Origin: Symbiodinium natans
Lineage: Eukaryota; Sar; Dinophyceae; Suessiales; Symbiodiniaceae
Direction: 5' to 3'
Length of the DNA stretch: 64,000 nt
Assembly (NCBI GenBank): GCA_905221605.1
Contig: CAJNDS010000241.1
Coordinates: 64,001-128,000, forward strand
The notes under the pieces were generated by a model. It saw nothing but the letters and a program-made list of their open reading frames with translations. It did no database searches and was not told the origin of the DNA. Shown here in pieces: positions 49,270 through 60,515 of the stretch; the first letter of the stretch is position 1; each line of letters begins with the position of its first letter. Both the position numbers and the translations under genes were made by a program.

Positions 49270-51099
49270 TTGGACTATCTGCGTTCCTGTTCAAAGGCAC
49301 TTGATAGTTTGGATGATGCAGAGCGAACCTTGCTTGGAGCACGTGCTATTGAAGAGATGGCGGACCGCGTATTGGTCGTCGCTGCAGACCAAAAGGGATC
49401 AAAGGCGCTGGAGCGTCTGCTTCAACACACGAATGAACAGACGTTTGCTGTGTTGATTACTGATCTCCTGGCATCGATGACCGACTTGGCATCCAATCAA
49501 TATGCATCTCACGTGTTGCAGGCCGCTTTTATTTCCTGGGCAGAGCGGCTGGGAAATCCCACCGCTCCCCCTATGGACCCCATGATCGAAATGTGTGCGA
49601 AACTTGACCAGGAGAGCCGGTGGTTTGGACTTGTTACGAATCCGTGCAGTGCTCATGTGGTTCGTGCATTACTGCTGGCTTTGGGCGGATTCGTGGACTC
49701 CAAAGGAGGGAAAGGGCAGGAGGCGGCTCGGGCTGGGTTGCTGCCAGCTGCACGGAAAGATGTGCCCGAAACTATTGCGGATTGTCGGCGCAGAGCTGCT
49801 GCAAGCCTCATCAAACTCCTCCGACACGATTCTCAATCAGCTCAGTCTCGTAGCAGCACATCCCTAGCTTTGAACGCCCACGCCAGCCCTGTTATCCAGT
49901 TGCTCTTGCGCGTCTTGCGGGAGTGTGGTGACCACTCGCTTCTTTCAGAGGCTTGCGCTGCCATAGTCTTACCAGCAAAGACCAGAAAGGAGACAGGCAT
50001 TAAGAACTCTCGGTCGGTTTCGGAGATCGAGGAGCTAGTTGCTTCGGCAGCTGGCTCCAGGGTCCTAGAGGCCGTCATCGAAGCCGCAGGGAAAGAGCTG
50101 TACGCAGACCTCTTCACGCACTTCTTCCGTTCTCGGATCTCGGACCTTGCCATGGGCAACCAGTCCTCTTTCGGACCATTTCTGGTGCAAAAGCTGGCTG
50201 ACGGGCTGCGCGAGGCACCGCAGCTGCAGCTGGCTTTGTCTGAGCTGGACTTTGCCGCTTGCTTGGGACATGCATCAGGCCCGTCGCAGCATGTGGTTGT
50301 CTTAAAGTTTCTGGAGGCAGCATTGCGCCTTCGAGCAGGCTTCAAGCAAGCTGCCGGTGCTGTTTTTCGGGCTTTAGGATTGCAGGCTTCCGCGCAGTAC
50401 CACCAGGCCTGGCCTTCCCTCTTGTCTCTGAACGCTGTCAGTGAGGTGGACAGCTTGTGTCAAGACGGGCAAGAGGGTGAGCAGCGAAAGCTGCGCAGGC
50501 TGCCAGCTGGAGGGCCCTTGATTCTCACTGTCCTGCTGCGCTTTCCTGCAGAATCGGTGCCTCCCATCACGTCAGGCCTCAGCAAGCTGCTTAAGAGCCA
50601 GGGCGCACTGGCCGCTCTCGCGGTGGACCCACGTGCTGCACGGGTTCTGGAAGCAGCGCTGGCTCCATCGTCTGCGCTTGGGGGAGCCCGACTGAAGCTG
50701 GCCAAGGCTTTCAAAGGCACAATGAGCACATTGGGACCACACCCAGTGGGTGGCTGGGTTTGTGCAGCCTTGTGGAGAGCCAGTCTGGGTGATACCTCGC
50801 TCAGAACTGCCTTTGCCAACGAGCTTTTGAGTGTTGAGGATCAGCTTCGGAAGAACAACTTCGCAGTTTGGAAGGTTTGTGGGCTCCATCAGGTCAAGCA
50901 GCGAAGTGAGGAATGGACCCAACAACAGAAGAAGGCCGGCAAGATCCATGCGCTCTTTGAGGACATCTTGGATGGAGATGCAGAGGCGGCCAAAGCTGCT
51001 GTGAAGAAGAAGGTGCGTGCACAAGAGGATGAGAAGATGTCAAAGGCACAGGAAGATCCCATTGTAGCTCGGACATGCATCTCAGCTTTTGTCAGGTGA
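49270..51099 (+). CDS. NOP9: NOP9-like Pumilio-repeat RNA-binding nucleolar protein
   Basis: One long exon of about 600 residues. Pumilio-type helical repeats: ADQKGSKALERLLQH, LASNQYASHVLQAAF, VTNPCSAHVVRALLL, SLALNAHASPVIQLLLRV, ASAAGSRVLEAVIEAA, MGNQSSFGPFLVQKLADG, VDPRAARVLEAAL, GPHPVGGWVCAALW. The C-terminal end (NNFAVWKVCGLHQVKQRSEEW, KKAGKIHALFEDIL) is typical of NOP9, which binds pre-rRNA in early small-subunit ribosome assembly (family knowledge). The 49270 codon is TTG inside an exon, so the true N-terminus is upstream, possibly at 49037. The listed stop at 51097-51099 may lie just past a splice site, since the last residues look less conserved. NOP9 fits better than a canonical PUF because the repeats are divergent and spread over about 600 residues. 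Confidence 0.82.
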   Translation: MDYLRSCSKALDSLDDAERTLLGARAIEEMADRVLVVAADQKGSKALERLLQHTNEQTFAVLITDLLASMTDLASNQYASHVLQAAFISWAERLGNPTAPPMDPMIEMCAKLDQESRWFGLVTNPCSAHVVRALLLALGGFVDSKGGKGQEAARAGLLPAARKDVPETIADCRRRAAASLIKLLRHDSQSAQSRSSTSLALNAHASPVIQLLLRVLRECGDHSLLSEACAAIVLPAKTRKETGIKNSRSVSEIEELVASAAGSRVLEAVIEAAGKELYADLFTHFFRSRISDLAMGNQSSFGPFLVQKLADGLREAPQLQLALSELDFAACLGHASGPSQHVVVLKFLEAALRLRAGFKQAAGAVFRALGLQASAQYHQAWPSLLSLNAVSEVDSLCQDGQEGEQRKLRRLPAGGPLILTVLLRFPAESVPPITSGLSKLLKSQGALAALAVDPRAARVLEAALAPSSALGGARLKLAKAFKGTMSTLGPHPVGGWVCAALWRASLGDTSLRTAFANELLSVEDQLRKNNFAVWKVCGLHQVKQRSEEWTQQQKKAGKIHALFEDILDGDAEAAKAAVKKKVRAQEDEKMSKAQEDPIVARTCISAFVR

Positions 51100-53135
51100 C
51101 GAGGATCACTGACTCACTGCCTGCTTCCCAAGGTACAGATGCTTCTCGGCTGATTCCATGAAACGTCCTCTGAAAACGATCTGCTGGGGCGGGTTGTCCT
51201 CTGCTACCTGGTCACCTCCAAGAGATGCTCGCGGTCATCACCAAATCTTCGCGTCAAGCTTCGCGTCAAGCTTCGGCAGGTGCCTTGCAGTACTTGACTT
51301 GATCGACACCCAACCGAGGGCTGTGCTGAGTCACAGTGAGCCCAGAGCCTGAAGTGAATGGCCATGGCCTGAGCGTTGAACGTGACACTGGGCCCTCGTG
51401 AGCCCTAATGGCTCAGGCAGACAAGGTGCAGAAATCAAAAAGATGTACGCAGAAGCTTCTTGACACGCAACGTCCTCCCCAACGGAAGGAGTTACCAGTT
51501 CCAACCTGTGATTCCAGCATAAATAGGCATCGCAGCACGTATGCGCCAATCTGAAATTTCACAGGTTGCGCGACCATTCCAGTAGTGTGACTGAGCGAGA
51601 CGGGTATGTAGTCAAAGTCTTCATGGACAAGCTTCTCCAAGTTGTCCACAGCAGAATCAGCGGTTGTCAGAGTCAAATGTCCATGTCCTTGCACGGTACT
51701 GTCAGAGTGCCTGCAATCTCGAGCGGCTCTTTGTCTCGGGTGTGGCCGGCTTAGGGAGATGCCTCGAGTCATTTCCGAGTCGAGTTGTTGGAAGTCTTGC
51801 TCGACCTTATCTTTTTCCTGTACCTCTGTGAACCCTTGACAACTTGACGGCCTGGTACTGGGACATTTTTGGTGATGCTTGTTCTTTGGCATCGGTGGCT
51901 ACTAGCGCTCACCTCTTTCTGCCAAGCCCTCAGACGTCTTTCAATGCACTTTTTTGCCTGTGCATTCAGTCTTTGCTGGGGTGGTCACGCGCGCCCATTC
52001 GACCACATGTCGCATGTAAAGTTGTCGCCGGAATGTTGTTTTCATGCGTTCGCATGTTGCTGTGACCCTGAAGTCAGCGTTGTTTGTCGTAGTTTCCTTT
52101 GTTTTTCCTTCATTTGCAGAAGGTTTGTTGCTCGACTCCTTAACGCCCACTCTCAGTCCTCATGGCATGGTTGCCTGTGCTGTCCGCGACCTCCTTCTTG
52201 TGTTTGCAGTTTACTGCTCGACCCACCGAGTCCCATGAGCCGCGTATGGCCACTCTCTCAGACAAATCTTGCTTGATGGCCTGCTGATGCCCTTTGCCTT
52301 GGTGGTTTGTTTCCTGTAAGCGTATTCTGCTCGAAGGTTGCTTTCCTGTCGTCACATCTTGGAGCCAAGACCATTGCTATCAAGTTTCTGTTGTTTTGAA
52401 ACTGTTTTTTGTCGTCAGAGTTCCAGGGGCCATGGGCGTCAATCCTGTCCAGTGGTCCGAGTCCAGTGGTGCCATTCTGCCTGCTTTCAATGTACATGTT
52501 GTTGCCGCTGCTGCTGCATCCATTGGCATCTGTTCTTTCTCTGATTGCGGTTCTGACTGTGCAGGCCGGGTCAGCGGCCCAGACAGCATCACAGCCACCA
52601 TAGCTACAAAACTATGTTGCCATTGTAGGTGATGTATAATTTTCGCACTTTTGAACTGCCCTACATGCCAAGTTTAGTTGCCACCCAAAACCTTCCAACT
52701 TGCGTACAGGTTCCGAAGTATGTCTTTCAGTGCAAAAACTCCTAGACCTGAGCCAGCCTGCTACAGCAATGTGGGCTCACGCGCGCTATCGGATTGGTGC
52801 GCGGGTGCTGCCTTTGCGTCTTCCCGTTTTGCAATGGCGATCCTTGACAAGAGCGTTGGCTATTGCTTGTCGGAGGTTTCTGCTGTTCCTGCATGTTGCA
52901 GAACTACTAAGGATTCCCTGGCAAGGGGCTAAGCATTTCCAAAATGACTGCGCTGAGCACTGGTTTGGTTTTTGCCGCCAGCTGGCCGGCTCCATGTCGC
53001 TGCGAAGCTGAAGCCACTCGGACACATTTGGACACATTTGGACACATTTGGACACATTTGGACACTGCGTTTGCCAAGCTGTGCCAAGGCTATGCCAAGC
53101 TGTGCCTTGCCTGTCCTTGCTTTGTCTATTTCAAG
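51100..53135. other. No supported gene
   Basis: T-rich sequence with many short frames on both strands (for example 51413-51892 minus, 51869-52276 plus). None shows a domain, and composition is not coding-like. Could be intron of the START gene that follows. Confidence 0.4.
53022..53071. repeat. Tandem repeat, unit GGACACATTT, about 4.5 copies
   Basis: Perfect 10-base units in tandem just before the START-domain gene. Confidence 0.95.
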
Positions 53136-54660
53136 TCTTTGCTGAGGACACGGCTCTGGCATTAACACCTGACGATGAGGAGCTTCTGCTCTCAGCTCTT
53201 GATGCTGCCATGCTCACCTTGCGCGAATGGTCACAGGCACAGTCGGTGGTTGCTTTCTTTGCGTTCTTGCTTGTTGCGTGCAGAGGAATCCCGAACTCAG
53301 AAAGCAAGATTCAAACAATGTCAAGTCTCACTTTGGAAAGTGGCGGGGTGTTTCTCCATTTCAGGAACCGATAGAATATATCAAGCCTCATGTACAAAAC
53401 TGCAGCACTAAGCAGTAGCATACGACTCAGGTTATTTTCCAGGATCCCAAGCTTGCTTCCTCGCTCGCTCTAGCTTCCGACCCCCTCATGAAATTCATAA
53501 ATTGATGTCTTCCAATTTCCAACCATGCGGGAGTCGACTTCCTAAGTCCAGAGATTTCGAATCAGCAGTCCAGCAGTTGCTTCCGAATCAGAATTGGTCC
53601 GAATGGCTCTTAGGCTTCGTCTCCGAGTCCTTTCAATTTGCGTGTGCCCTGAGCTTTCGCCATCTTGTCACACGCAAGGCACCGGCATCTTGGTGGGATG
53701 ACAGTGGCCGCCTTGGCTTTTGCCCCACCTTTTTTGACTTCTTGACCATAAGAGGATAGGAGCACAAGAGCAGAATTCCCTGGAAGGTAAGCGCATCAAC
53801 CTGTCTGATTTACATGACGCGGTGCACTGCACCAAAAAGATGGACGGGTTTCCTGTGAAGTTACACATGGTAAGTGCGGTGTGGGATGATACATCCCTCA
53901 GCGAGTTGCTGCTGCTCACGGAAGCATCGGAAGATTGCTTGAAGTTGAGCTTTGATCCTGCTCTGGATTCGATTCAAACTTGCAGACGCATTGTGCGAGG
54001 GAACGATCGCCAAGTGCGCCTTATCCGCACCATCACAAAACCGATGCTCTTGGGTCTGATATCTGCTCGTGAAGTTGATTCTGTTGTACGAGATCCAGCT
54101 GCACAGCCTGATGGATCAATTATCGGAGGAGCACTTGGTTTGCAGTCTCCGCTGCTCATTGAAAAGGTGCAGAGCGACATGAGCAATGGTTTGGGAACCT
54201 TATCGTCTAGACCTCCAACACCGGGAAGAACCCGTGCAATAGATCACACCAGCATCCTGGAAGCCTAAGCTTTGTATGAAGCGCGACTTTCGTGACTTTA
54301 CTCACTTGAAATGCCGCGCCCGTTTAGGGCATATGCATTCGGCGGCCAAGGCGGCTACATCTTGGAGCCTTTGGATTCAGGCGACTCAAGGGAGCCATAG
54401 GGAGCCGCGCCTTAAAGAAAGTTACCGGATTGACCCTTCCAATTGAGTGCTCGCTCTCCGGGCACATTTCTAGAAGACTGTCTTGGGCAGGTGCTCGCTC
54501 GTCCGAAGCCAGGGGCAAGTGGAAGGTTTACTACATTCTGCTCAGTGAAGCTGGTGGAGGCGTGCCTACTTGGGCAGCTGAGAAGGGAGTATCAAAAGCC
54601 ATCGTGGCCACTCATGGCAGATGTTTAGCAAGACTTTGTGAGACTATGAAACACACTACC
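53136..54660 (+). CDS. START-domain (StAR-related lipid transfer) protein
   Basis: First recognised exon, 53136 to about 53232, after TTTCAAG (EDTALALTPDDEELLLSALD, LTLREW). An exon near 53290-53345 (rival frames) is possible. The exon from about 53788 to 54200 has the START core: GKRINLSDLHDAV, FPVKLHMVSAVWDDTSLSE, LKLSFDPALDSIQTCRR, DRQVRLIRTITKPMLLGLIS, and AREVDSVVRD. Then come about 54327-54400 (AYAFGGQGGYILEPLDSG) and about 54515-54640 (KWKVYYILLSEAGGGVPTW), matching the C-terminal strands and helix of START (the G-x-P-x-W signature). START domains carry a lipid in a closed pocket. Exon joins are inferred from order. The frame change between 54200 and 54327 needs an intron. Confidence 0.72.
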
Positions 54661-55629
54661 AACTGGAGTCAATTTTTTGGGTACTGTTTTTTTCAGAGTG
54701 TTTTGTTTTTGTGTTTTTTGTGGTCTGCTGGTCCTTTGGAAAGCTGGTCCTCTGCTTCTACAAGTGTTGATGCTTCGCTCCAGTTTTCAAAGATGGTTTG
54801 AATCTCTCTCGTTTATCAAAGTTGCTCTTTGTCGATCTTCTCTGGTGTTCTTTGCTTCACGGTTGTCCTCATTCTTGGTTGTTGCCTTCGTTCTTCCTGT
54901 TTTGGACACCTCGACCCAAATAGAAAGGAGATTGGCCCACCCATCGTCAGACTAGTCTGTTTGCGGGTGGGGGGGAGGCGCAGACGATTCGGTTTGCAAG
55001 TGGGGGCCCCCCAGCCCTGCCCCCAACCAAGCCCCCCTTAGCTTTTTGGGACCGACAACACCGCCTACGGGGCCTACGACCAATAAGCGAAGCTTGCACA
55101 TTCTACAGAGCCGCCTGCCGAATGCAAGCAATCTCCTGAGCCTCCCTGGCCGGCGAAGTAAAGCAACATTAAATGTAAAGTTGCCCTCCTGAGCCGCCTT
55201 GGCTGCTTCTGAAGTCTGAAGGCAAGATATCGATGCAATTGCATTGAAGCAACATGTCGGCACAATTTGTCCGCCTGAACCTCCATAGCCTGCCTACTAA
55301 TCAGACAACAATCCTGCGCAGTTGCCCGTCTGAACCTTCCGGCGTGCTGCTTATTACGGCAACATTGCCTCTTGAGCCTCGCTGGTTTGTTTATTGAAAT
55401 AATATTTCCGGTACAGTTGGCTGTCTGCTCATCCCGGGCATGTAAAATACATAGCTGCTTCGCATAAACCTACCGAGGAAATGGATTAAAGGAAAGAGGA
55501 AATAGAGGTTTGCCGATCAGTTTAGCACAGGTATTCCTATGACATCCAAAGAAGCCGACCCCCCGTCCCAAACAAGGTACAAAGCACAGTACCCAAAACA
55601 TCCACCTTTACCAACCTGAACGCAGCTAG
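54661..55629. other. Non-coding with degenerate repeats
   Basis: T-rich 54661-54950 has no gene. 55125-55440 holds a decayed tandem-like repeat described separately. Confidence 0.4.
55125..55440. repeat. Degenerate tandem-like repeat with CTGAGCCTCC/GCAACATT phrases
   Basis: Four or five loosely periodic units of about 60-95 bases contain CCTGAGCC or CTGAACCT, a GC-rich patch, and CAACAT followed by GTTGCC. The similarity is weak and by eye only. Confidence 0.4.
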
Positions 55630-55902
55630 TTGTTGCTTCTGGCAACATCTCACGGATTCCTTTGCTTGGTGCCGATCTTCAGGATTGGTTTGCGTTCGCT
55701 CGCCGGCAGCAGCACATATGGCGAAACAGCTCGTGTTGATAGACGTGCTGGCATGACCAGCTTCGACAGCCACAGCCCACGGCGGCAAAGGCAACTTGAT
55801 GCTGAGCTTGAGCCGGAATGTGTCAGCGCTGTGCCAGAACCTCGAGTCATAATCCTCACAGAGCGCGTGGAGCCCGGTCTGCTTTCTGCGACACATCTCT
55901 GA
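55630..55902 (+). CDS. Candidate exon, unrecognised
   Basis: The second half has coding-like composition (FDSHSPRRQRQLDAELEP, PRVIILTERVEPGLL). It may start at ATG 55753. No family recognised. A 119-codon open frame on the minus strand covers the same DNA. Confidence 0.35.
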   Translation: MLLLATSHGFLCLVPIFRIGLRSLAGSSTYGETARVDRRAGMTSFDSHSPRRQRQLDAELEPECVSAVPEPRVIILTERVEPGLLSATHL

Positions 55903-56087
55903 GACTCTGAGAGTAGTTCCCTTTCCTCCTCCTCCTCCTCCTCGATTTGGGCTAAGTATATCGGATGCAGGAAGATGATGGGTAATTAGTCGGAAGCCAA
56001 TTTTTTGAATTGATGAGGGTGAGCCGCGTGCAAAAACATGCTCCCTTGCAGTCTTCTGCTCAACGCAGACCTAGCAGTTGGCCAGCC

Positions 56088-57290
56088 ATGGGAAACAGAT
56101 GCTGTGCTCCCGATGAGTCTCGTGCGGAGGTAGGTTGAGGGACCGACTCAGATAGACAACGCTGGCAAGCTTGGTAAGATTGATCACAGCAAAAACCGCA
56201 TAGTTGGGGAAAGCCAATGCAGGTCGTGCACATCCAAGCCCAGGCAGGTCCATTGAGCTTGGTCGAGGGAAGTTTCTGAAACTGCGGCTTCTGCGACTTG
56301 AAAGCGCTCTGAAGGATGACGAGCGCTTGGCCAAAGAGGTGAAAGCGGAAGAGAAATTGGCGAGTGCTGAGGCCGCTGAGGCTGCTGAGGCGACTGCAAA
56401 AGAAGGGACACTCGAGTCAGCAGAGCCACCACCAAAGCCACAGATGCATGCCTGCAGAGGTAAGCAGCTGTGTTCTTCCTTTCCTTCTTCGTTCTTCTAT
56501 GTTCATGTTCATGAGGAAGGTGCCTGCAAACATCTAAGGGGCCTCAAGATCACTTTCCTCAATGAGAAAGATGAGGCCACATCGAAGAAGTCTAACTCAA
56601 AGGCATACGGTATTGACACATTCGCCGGTTCGAAAACAAGCAGTTGCTTGCACTTGCCCATGCATCTTGCCTGGCTTGCTGATCCCAGGCTGTCGATGTT
56701 GTCTTTGAGACGAAGCCTTTGGGATTCAAAGTTGTCCTGAGCTCAGGGGAGGCAAAGCAGGCGCATGGGCATACCACAAGGACTTTTTGCAATGCTGCCC
56801 TGCCTGCAAGGCATCGGACAAGAATCCGCTGACGCCTTGATGGACTTAGCCTTCGGCAGCTGAGCTAGTTGTTCCATGCGGTTTCCAACAGCACGTTGGG
56901 ACGCGGGAAGTGTAACTCTGTAAGGACTGTGACGGCCATCACGGGTGGTTGCGTCAAGGAGAAGGGTCTTGACGTGAAGGCCCGTGCGCTGGCGTGCTCT
57001 TGGCACATCGTACGGCCATTTAGCTATACCATGTCTCAGCATTACATGGCCATTACACTGCCAAGAGTGCTTCAAAGGTCACCCTTTGCAAAGCAGTGCG
57101 CGTCTGTGGAGGTTGGCTGGAAGATCACAGCGATCGACGGCAGCAACGTGCTCGACATGGCTGCTCAGGAAGCCATGGACAAGTTCGTGGCCTCTGTCAA
57201 GGAAAGCTTGCCAGGCTTCAGGATCACTTTCCTCAACGAGAGAAACGAAGCTGCTGAGCAAGCAAGATCTTGGCAATGTGTATTTCACAG
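56088..57290 (+). CDS. Lipid-anchored PDZ-like domain protein (split gene)
   Basis: Exon 1 is short (56088-56129): MGNRCCAPDESRAE then GT. Gly2 plus Cys5/Cys6 form a myristoylation/palmitoylation signal, so membrane anchoring is likely (inference). Exon 2, about 56273-56450, joins in phase and is charge-rich with an Ala/Glu stretch (LESALKDDERLAKEV, EAAEAAEATAKEG). A PDZ-like domain follows in pieces: 56687-56740 (AVDVVFETKPFGFKVVL, the beta1-beta2 region) and about 57094-57260 (VEVGWKITAIDG, LDMAAQEAMDKF, SLPGFRITFLNE). A fragment of another copy lies at about 56545-56580 (GLKITFLNEKDEA). This points to at least two PDZ-like units in tandem. Later exon joins are not resolved. The partner peptide is unknown. 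Confidence 0.6.
56681..57050 (+). repeat. Direct repeat, copy A (partner 58148-58511)
   Basis: About 365 bases, almost identical to 58148-58511 from about 56797 on (the middle ~250 bases differ at only a few positions). The copy includes the PDZ-like first exon and the intron after it, so the duplication postdates the intron. Confidence 0.93.
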
Positions 57291-57941
57291 TTGGATCAGA
57301 TCCATTAGCTTCGGAGCGAAAGTTTCATGCAAGCTTTCCAGCACGTAATGCCTTTTACTCCAGCTTTGGTTGACACCTTCCATGAAAACGGAGAATTTCA
57401 TGAGAGTCGACCTTTCTCTGTGATGCGACGCTGTCTTCGGATTCTTGGAACATATGGACAGGTTGGCCCGGGGTTCTACGTAGAACCACAGAACGTGTTG
57501 TCCCAGGCAGAGACATCCAGCTTTTGCCATTGGTTCTTGCAACTTCGTAAATGAAGAGACTTTGATCGCGAAGACTGTGTCGAGGGTTTGATTGTTCCCG
57601 TGGACTTACAGCCCTCCGCCACTCGTTGGGTGACCTAGTCTTGGACGCCGTGTCGGCGGGCTCTGGTCGCACAATTATCCACCGTTGGTGCATTGAAATC
57701 CTTCCAGGGTGCCAGAGTCAGGTAAACGGGCTACGTGTGAGCGCGCAGTTCACAGGGTCTTGCATTTCTCGTAACGCTGAGAGTTTTTTCACTGGCTGGT
57801 GGTAAGTCCTTCCTTTGATTGTCTGTTTAATCAACTGTAGCAAGTCACCACACCTTTAAGTCGTGCTTGGACAGTTCTGCTCCAAAGAAGCGTCAGGGCC
57901 ACAAGCGCACACCTATGTGGATCGTCCGCAACGTCTCGAGT

Positions 57942-58040
57942 GAGTGAGTGAGTGAGTAGGTGGGTGGATGGGTGGGGTGGGTGAGTGAATGGACGAGTGA
58001 GTGCATGAGTGAGCGGGCGAGTTGATGAGTTGATGGTGGT
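57942..58040. repeat. (GAGT)n-derived minisatellite
   Basis: Starts with five GAGT units and decays into GGGTG/GAGTG variants. Confidence 0.88.
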
Positions 58041-58147
58041 CCCAGTACTGGTGCCCACATCAATACATCGTGACGTACTGTTTCTCACAGGTGCTGCTTA
58101 GTTTCACATTCTTGGCCCTGCTTCTTCCCCTTAACACGAGACTGGTC

Positions 58148-58511
58148 GATCCCAGGCTGTCGATGTTGTCTTTGAGACGAAGCCTTTGGGATTCAAACTC
58201 GTCCGGAGCTCAGGGGGATGCAACGCCGCTCCATGGAGGGGGATTCTTGCAATGCTGCCCTGCCTGCAAGGCATCGGACAAGAAGCCGCTGACGCCTTGA
58301 TGGACTTAGCCTTCGGCAGCTGAGCCAGTTGTTCCATGCGGTTTCCAACAGCACGTTGGGACGCGGGAAGTGTAACTCTGTAAGGACTGTGACGGCCATC
58401 ACGGGTGGTTGCGTCAAGGAGAAGGGTCTTGACGTGAAGGCCCGTGCGCTGGCGTGCTCTTGGCACATCGTACGGCCATTTAGCTATACCATGTCTCAGC
58501 AGTACATGGCA
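58148..58511 (+). repeat. Direct repeat, copy B (partner 56681-57050)
   Basis: Second copy of the PDZ-exon-containing segment. It differs from copy A mainly in a ~40-base stretch near 58200-58250. The two copies lie about 1.47 kb apart. Confidence 0.93.
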
Positions 58512-58689
58512 TGCTAGCTGCTAGCTTAGACCGTCAAGAAGGATTCAAGGCGACATTTTCGCAGAGCAGTGTGCGTATTTGGAGGTTGGCTGGAAGGTCA
58601 CAGCGGTCGACGGCCACAATGTGCTTGACATGGCCCCGCAGGCAGCGCTGGACAAGTTCTTGTCTTCTCTAAAGACGTCCTTGCCATAA
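58154..58689 (+). CDS. Duplicated PDZ-like unit, truncated at its C-terminal strand
   Basis: First part 58154-58205 (AVDVVFETKPFGFKLV), second part about 58567-58689 (YLEVGWKVTAVDGHN, MAPQAALDKFLSSLK) ending TAA 58687-58689. The copy at 57094-57260 goes on to GFRITFLNE, but this one stops right after SLP, so the last strand is missing. It may be the last exon of the same gene or a degenerating copy. Confidence 0.5.
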
Positions 58690-58755
58690 GAGGAGGACAG
58701 TATTGTTTCTCACCGACCTTAGCGTTAAATTCGGACCTGTTCGCTGCTGGCCTCG

Positions 58756-59175
58756 ATGCAAGACCATGGCGTCTCAGATTTAGTGATGTCAGCACAGCTC
58801 AAAAAGCTCAAAAAGCTTGAAGGCAAGCTCGACCTGTCAAGTTTTCAATTCACCTGGTGCCCCGGGTTTCCGAAGACTTGTGTTTGTGAAAGCAGCATGT
58901 ATTGCAGCAGAAAGTATCTACTATTTCGCATACTTGTTGATGACATGCACGGCCCATGCTTTGATTCTAGAGCCGCAGAGCCAAAGCGCCTTCTGCACAA
59001 AGTTTTCACTGAGTGCGTGAGAGCTGAGCTTCACTTCGAAGGGGTGTTGCATTGTAACGGCCCATGCTCGCTGACTGCAGTCTCTGCTGCGGACTGCTTG
59101 GTCCCTTGTACACGGCCTTGTAGCTTTGTACACAAAAAGACTGTGGTCTCGCACTGTGCTTCCGTTGATATCTAA
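58756..59175 (+). CDS. Candidate gene or exon, unrecognised
   Basis: ATG 58756 opens MQDHGVSDLVMSAQLKKL and a Lys-rich helix, then a Cys-rich part less typical of coding sequence. The first ~35 residues are the most credible. No family. Confidence 0.3.
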   Translation: MQDHGVSDLVMSAQLKKLKKLEGKLDLSSFQFTWCPGFPKTCVCESSMYCSRKYLLFRILVDDMHGPCFDSRAAEPKRLLHKVFTECVRAELHFEGVLHCNGPCSLTAVSAADCLVPCTRPCSFVHKKTVVSHCASVDI

Positions 59176-60167
59176 GCCTGGCATCTGGCTAAGACTTGGA
59201 TTCCAGCAGTGCCTGCGAATGAGAAAGAAAAATGCCAGCCAGATGTGTCACTTTAGCCGCTTTAGCCTATGGAAATCAGCCTTTGGCTTGCCGCTGTCCC
59301 ACCTCCGAGCCCGAAAGCACGTGGGAGGCAGATGCAACAGTACTTTTGTTCATTCTTAATTGCGCGAAAAGATGCCTGGCAATGGCCGCATGCCTTGGCC
59401 TTCCGTGACTCAAGTGTATTAAATCTTCTTCCGCCGTAAGCTTGGAGTCTGTCAGCTTGGCTCAACTGCACGACATGCCATGAGTGGGTTCTGATGGTTC
59501 GTGGGCTGTTGAAGCTGACCGTTGAGGTGATGTTGGCAACATGAAATGCAAATGTCAACCATCAAGCACGGGCAGTGGCATCAACAACAACTCACCACCG
59601 GCTCGCAAAATATCTGTCACGCCATGCATTTCCACCGTCCAGAGAATGGCAACGATGTGGTAGCCAGGCGTTAGCATGTTGTCACGTCGGAGAAGCTGAT
59701 TGCTCTTCCCGGGTTAAGTCGGTTAGGTTATGGCTATGCAGACTCTTGGCTCTGGGACGTAACTACCTAGAAACTGAATCCAATACGTCGATCATAGTTT
59801 GAAGGACCCTGCCTCGCAAATCAGGCTAGTGATGCTCCGGTGTCGACTGGTTGGCCACGAAACGGTGGGCCTTGTTGCCAGTATGCGAAGAAACTTGCTG
59901 TATCCTGCTGTTTCTATGCCAGGACGAAACACTGCAGCGCGATTTCAGTTGGGCCAGAAATGAAGCCTTGAGGTCCGCGGTGCTCTGGTGGGAGTTCGGG
60001 ACGGGTTGCAATGACTTGCGATGTTTCGGAACTGCGAACATGGTTTGGCGGACAAGGTTCACTCCACCTGTTTTTTGTTTTGGCGATTCGTACCGTTTAA
60101 GATTGCCGGGCATGGGCTGGAAGGTTGGGGTCAATACCTGGTCTAGGCGCATTGTTAATGGGCATGT
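59176..60167. other. No supported gene
   Basis: Overlapping open frames at 59826-60249 on both strands cancel each other as evidence. Nothing recognisable. Confidence 0.4.
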
Positions 60168-60211
60168 GTGTTCATTGCTTCTGTTTGGGGCCTGGGCCTT
60201 CATCCTTCATC

Positions 60212-60515
60212 TTGTCACCGCAGCGCTGGCATCACCTACTTGCCCATAGTCCTCGAGTCGCAGGGTGGCTTTGCGAGGCGCTTGCAGTCCTGCATCGCCT
60301 CGCTCAAGCTACCGCTGTTGTCGAGGGGCGTGGGGTCCTCACAATTTCGCAGACGCCTCCTTGATCAGATCAGCGTTGCCCTTGCCTGCACCAATGGGCG
60401 TGCCATCCGGCGTAGACGCGATTCCTTGCCCGCAGACACCTGGCTCAGGGCTGTCTGCGCCGATTTGTTCGTGGAGCCGTGTTCAATCCTCCGGCTCGTC
60501 GTCCTGCGGTTCTGA
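60212..60515 (+). CDS. Candidate exon, unrecognised helical protein
   Basis: Downstream of a pyrimidine-rich CACCGCAG acceptor (to 60221) one frame reads well (GGFARRLQSCIASLKLPLL, FRRRLLDQISVALAC, PADTWLRAVCADLF) to TGA 60513-60515. No domain recognised. Confidence 0.4.
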
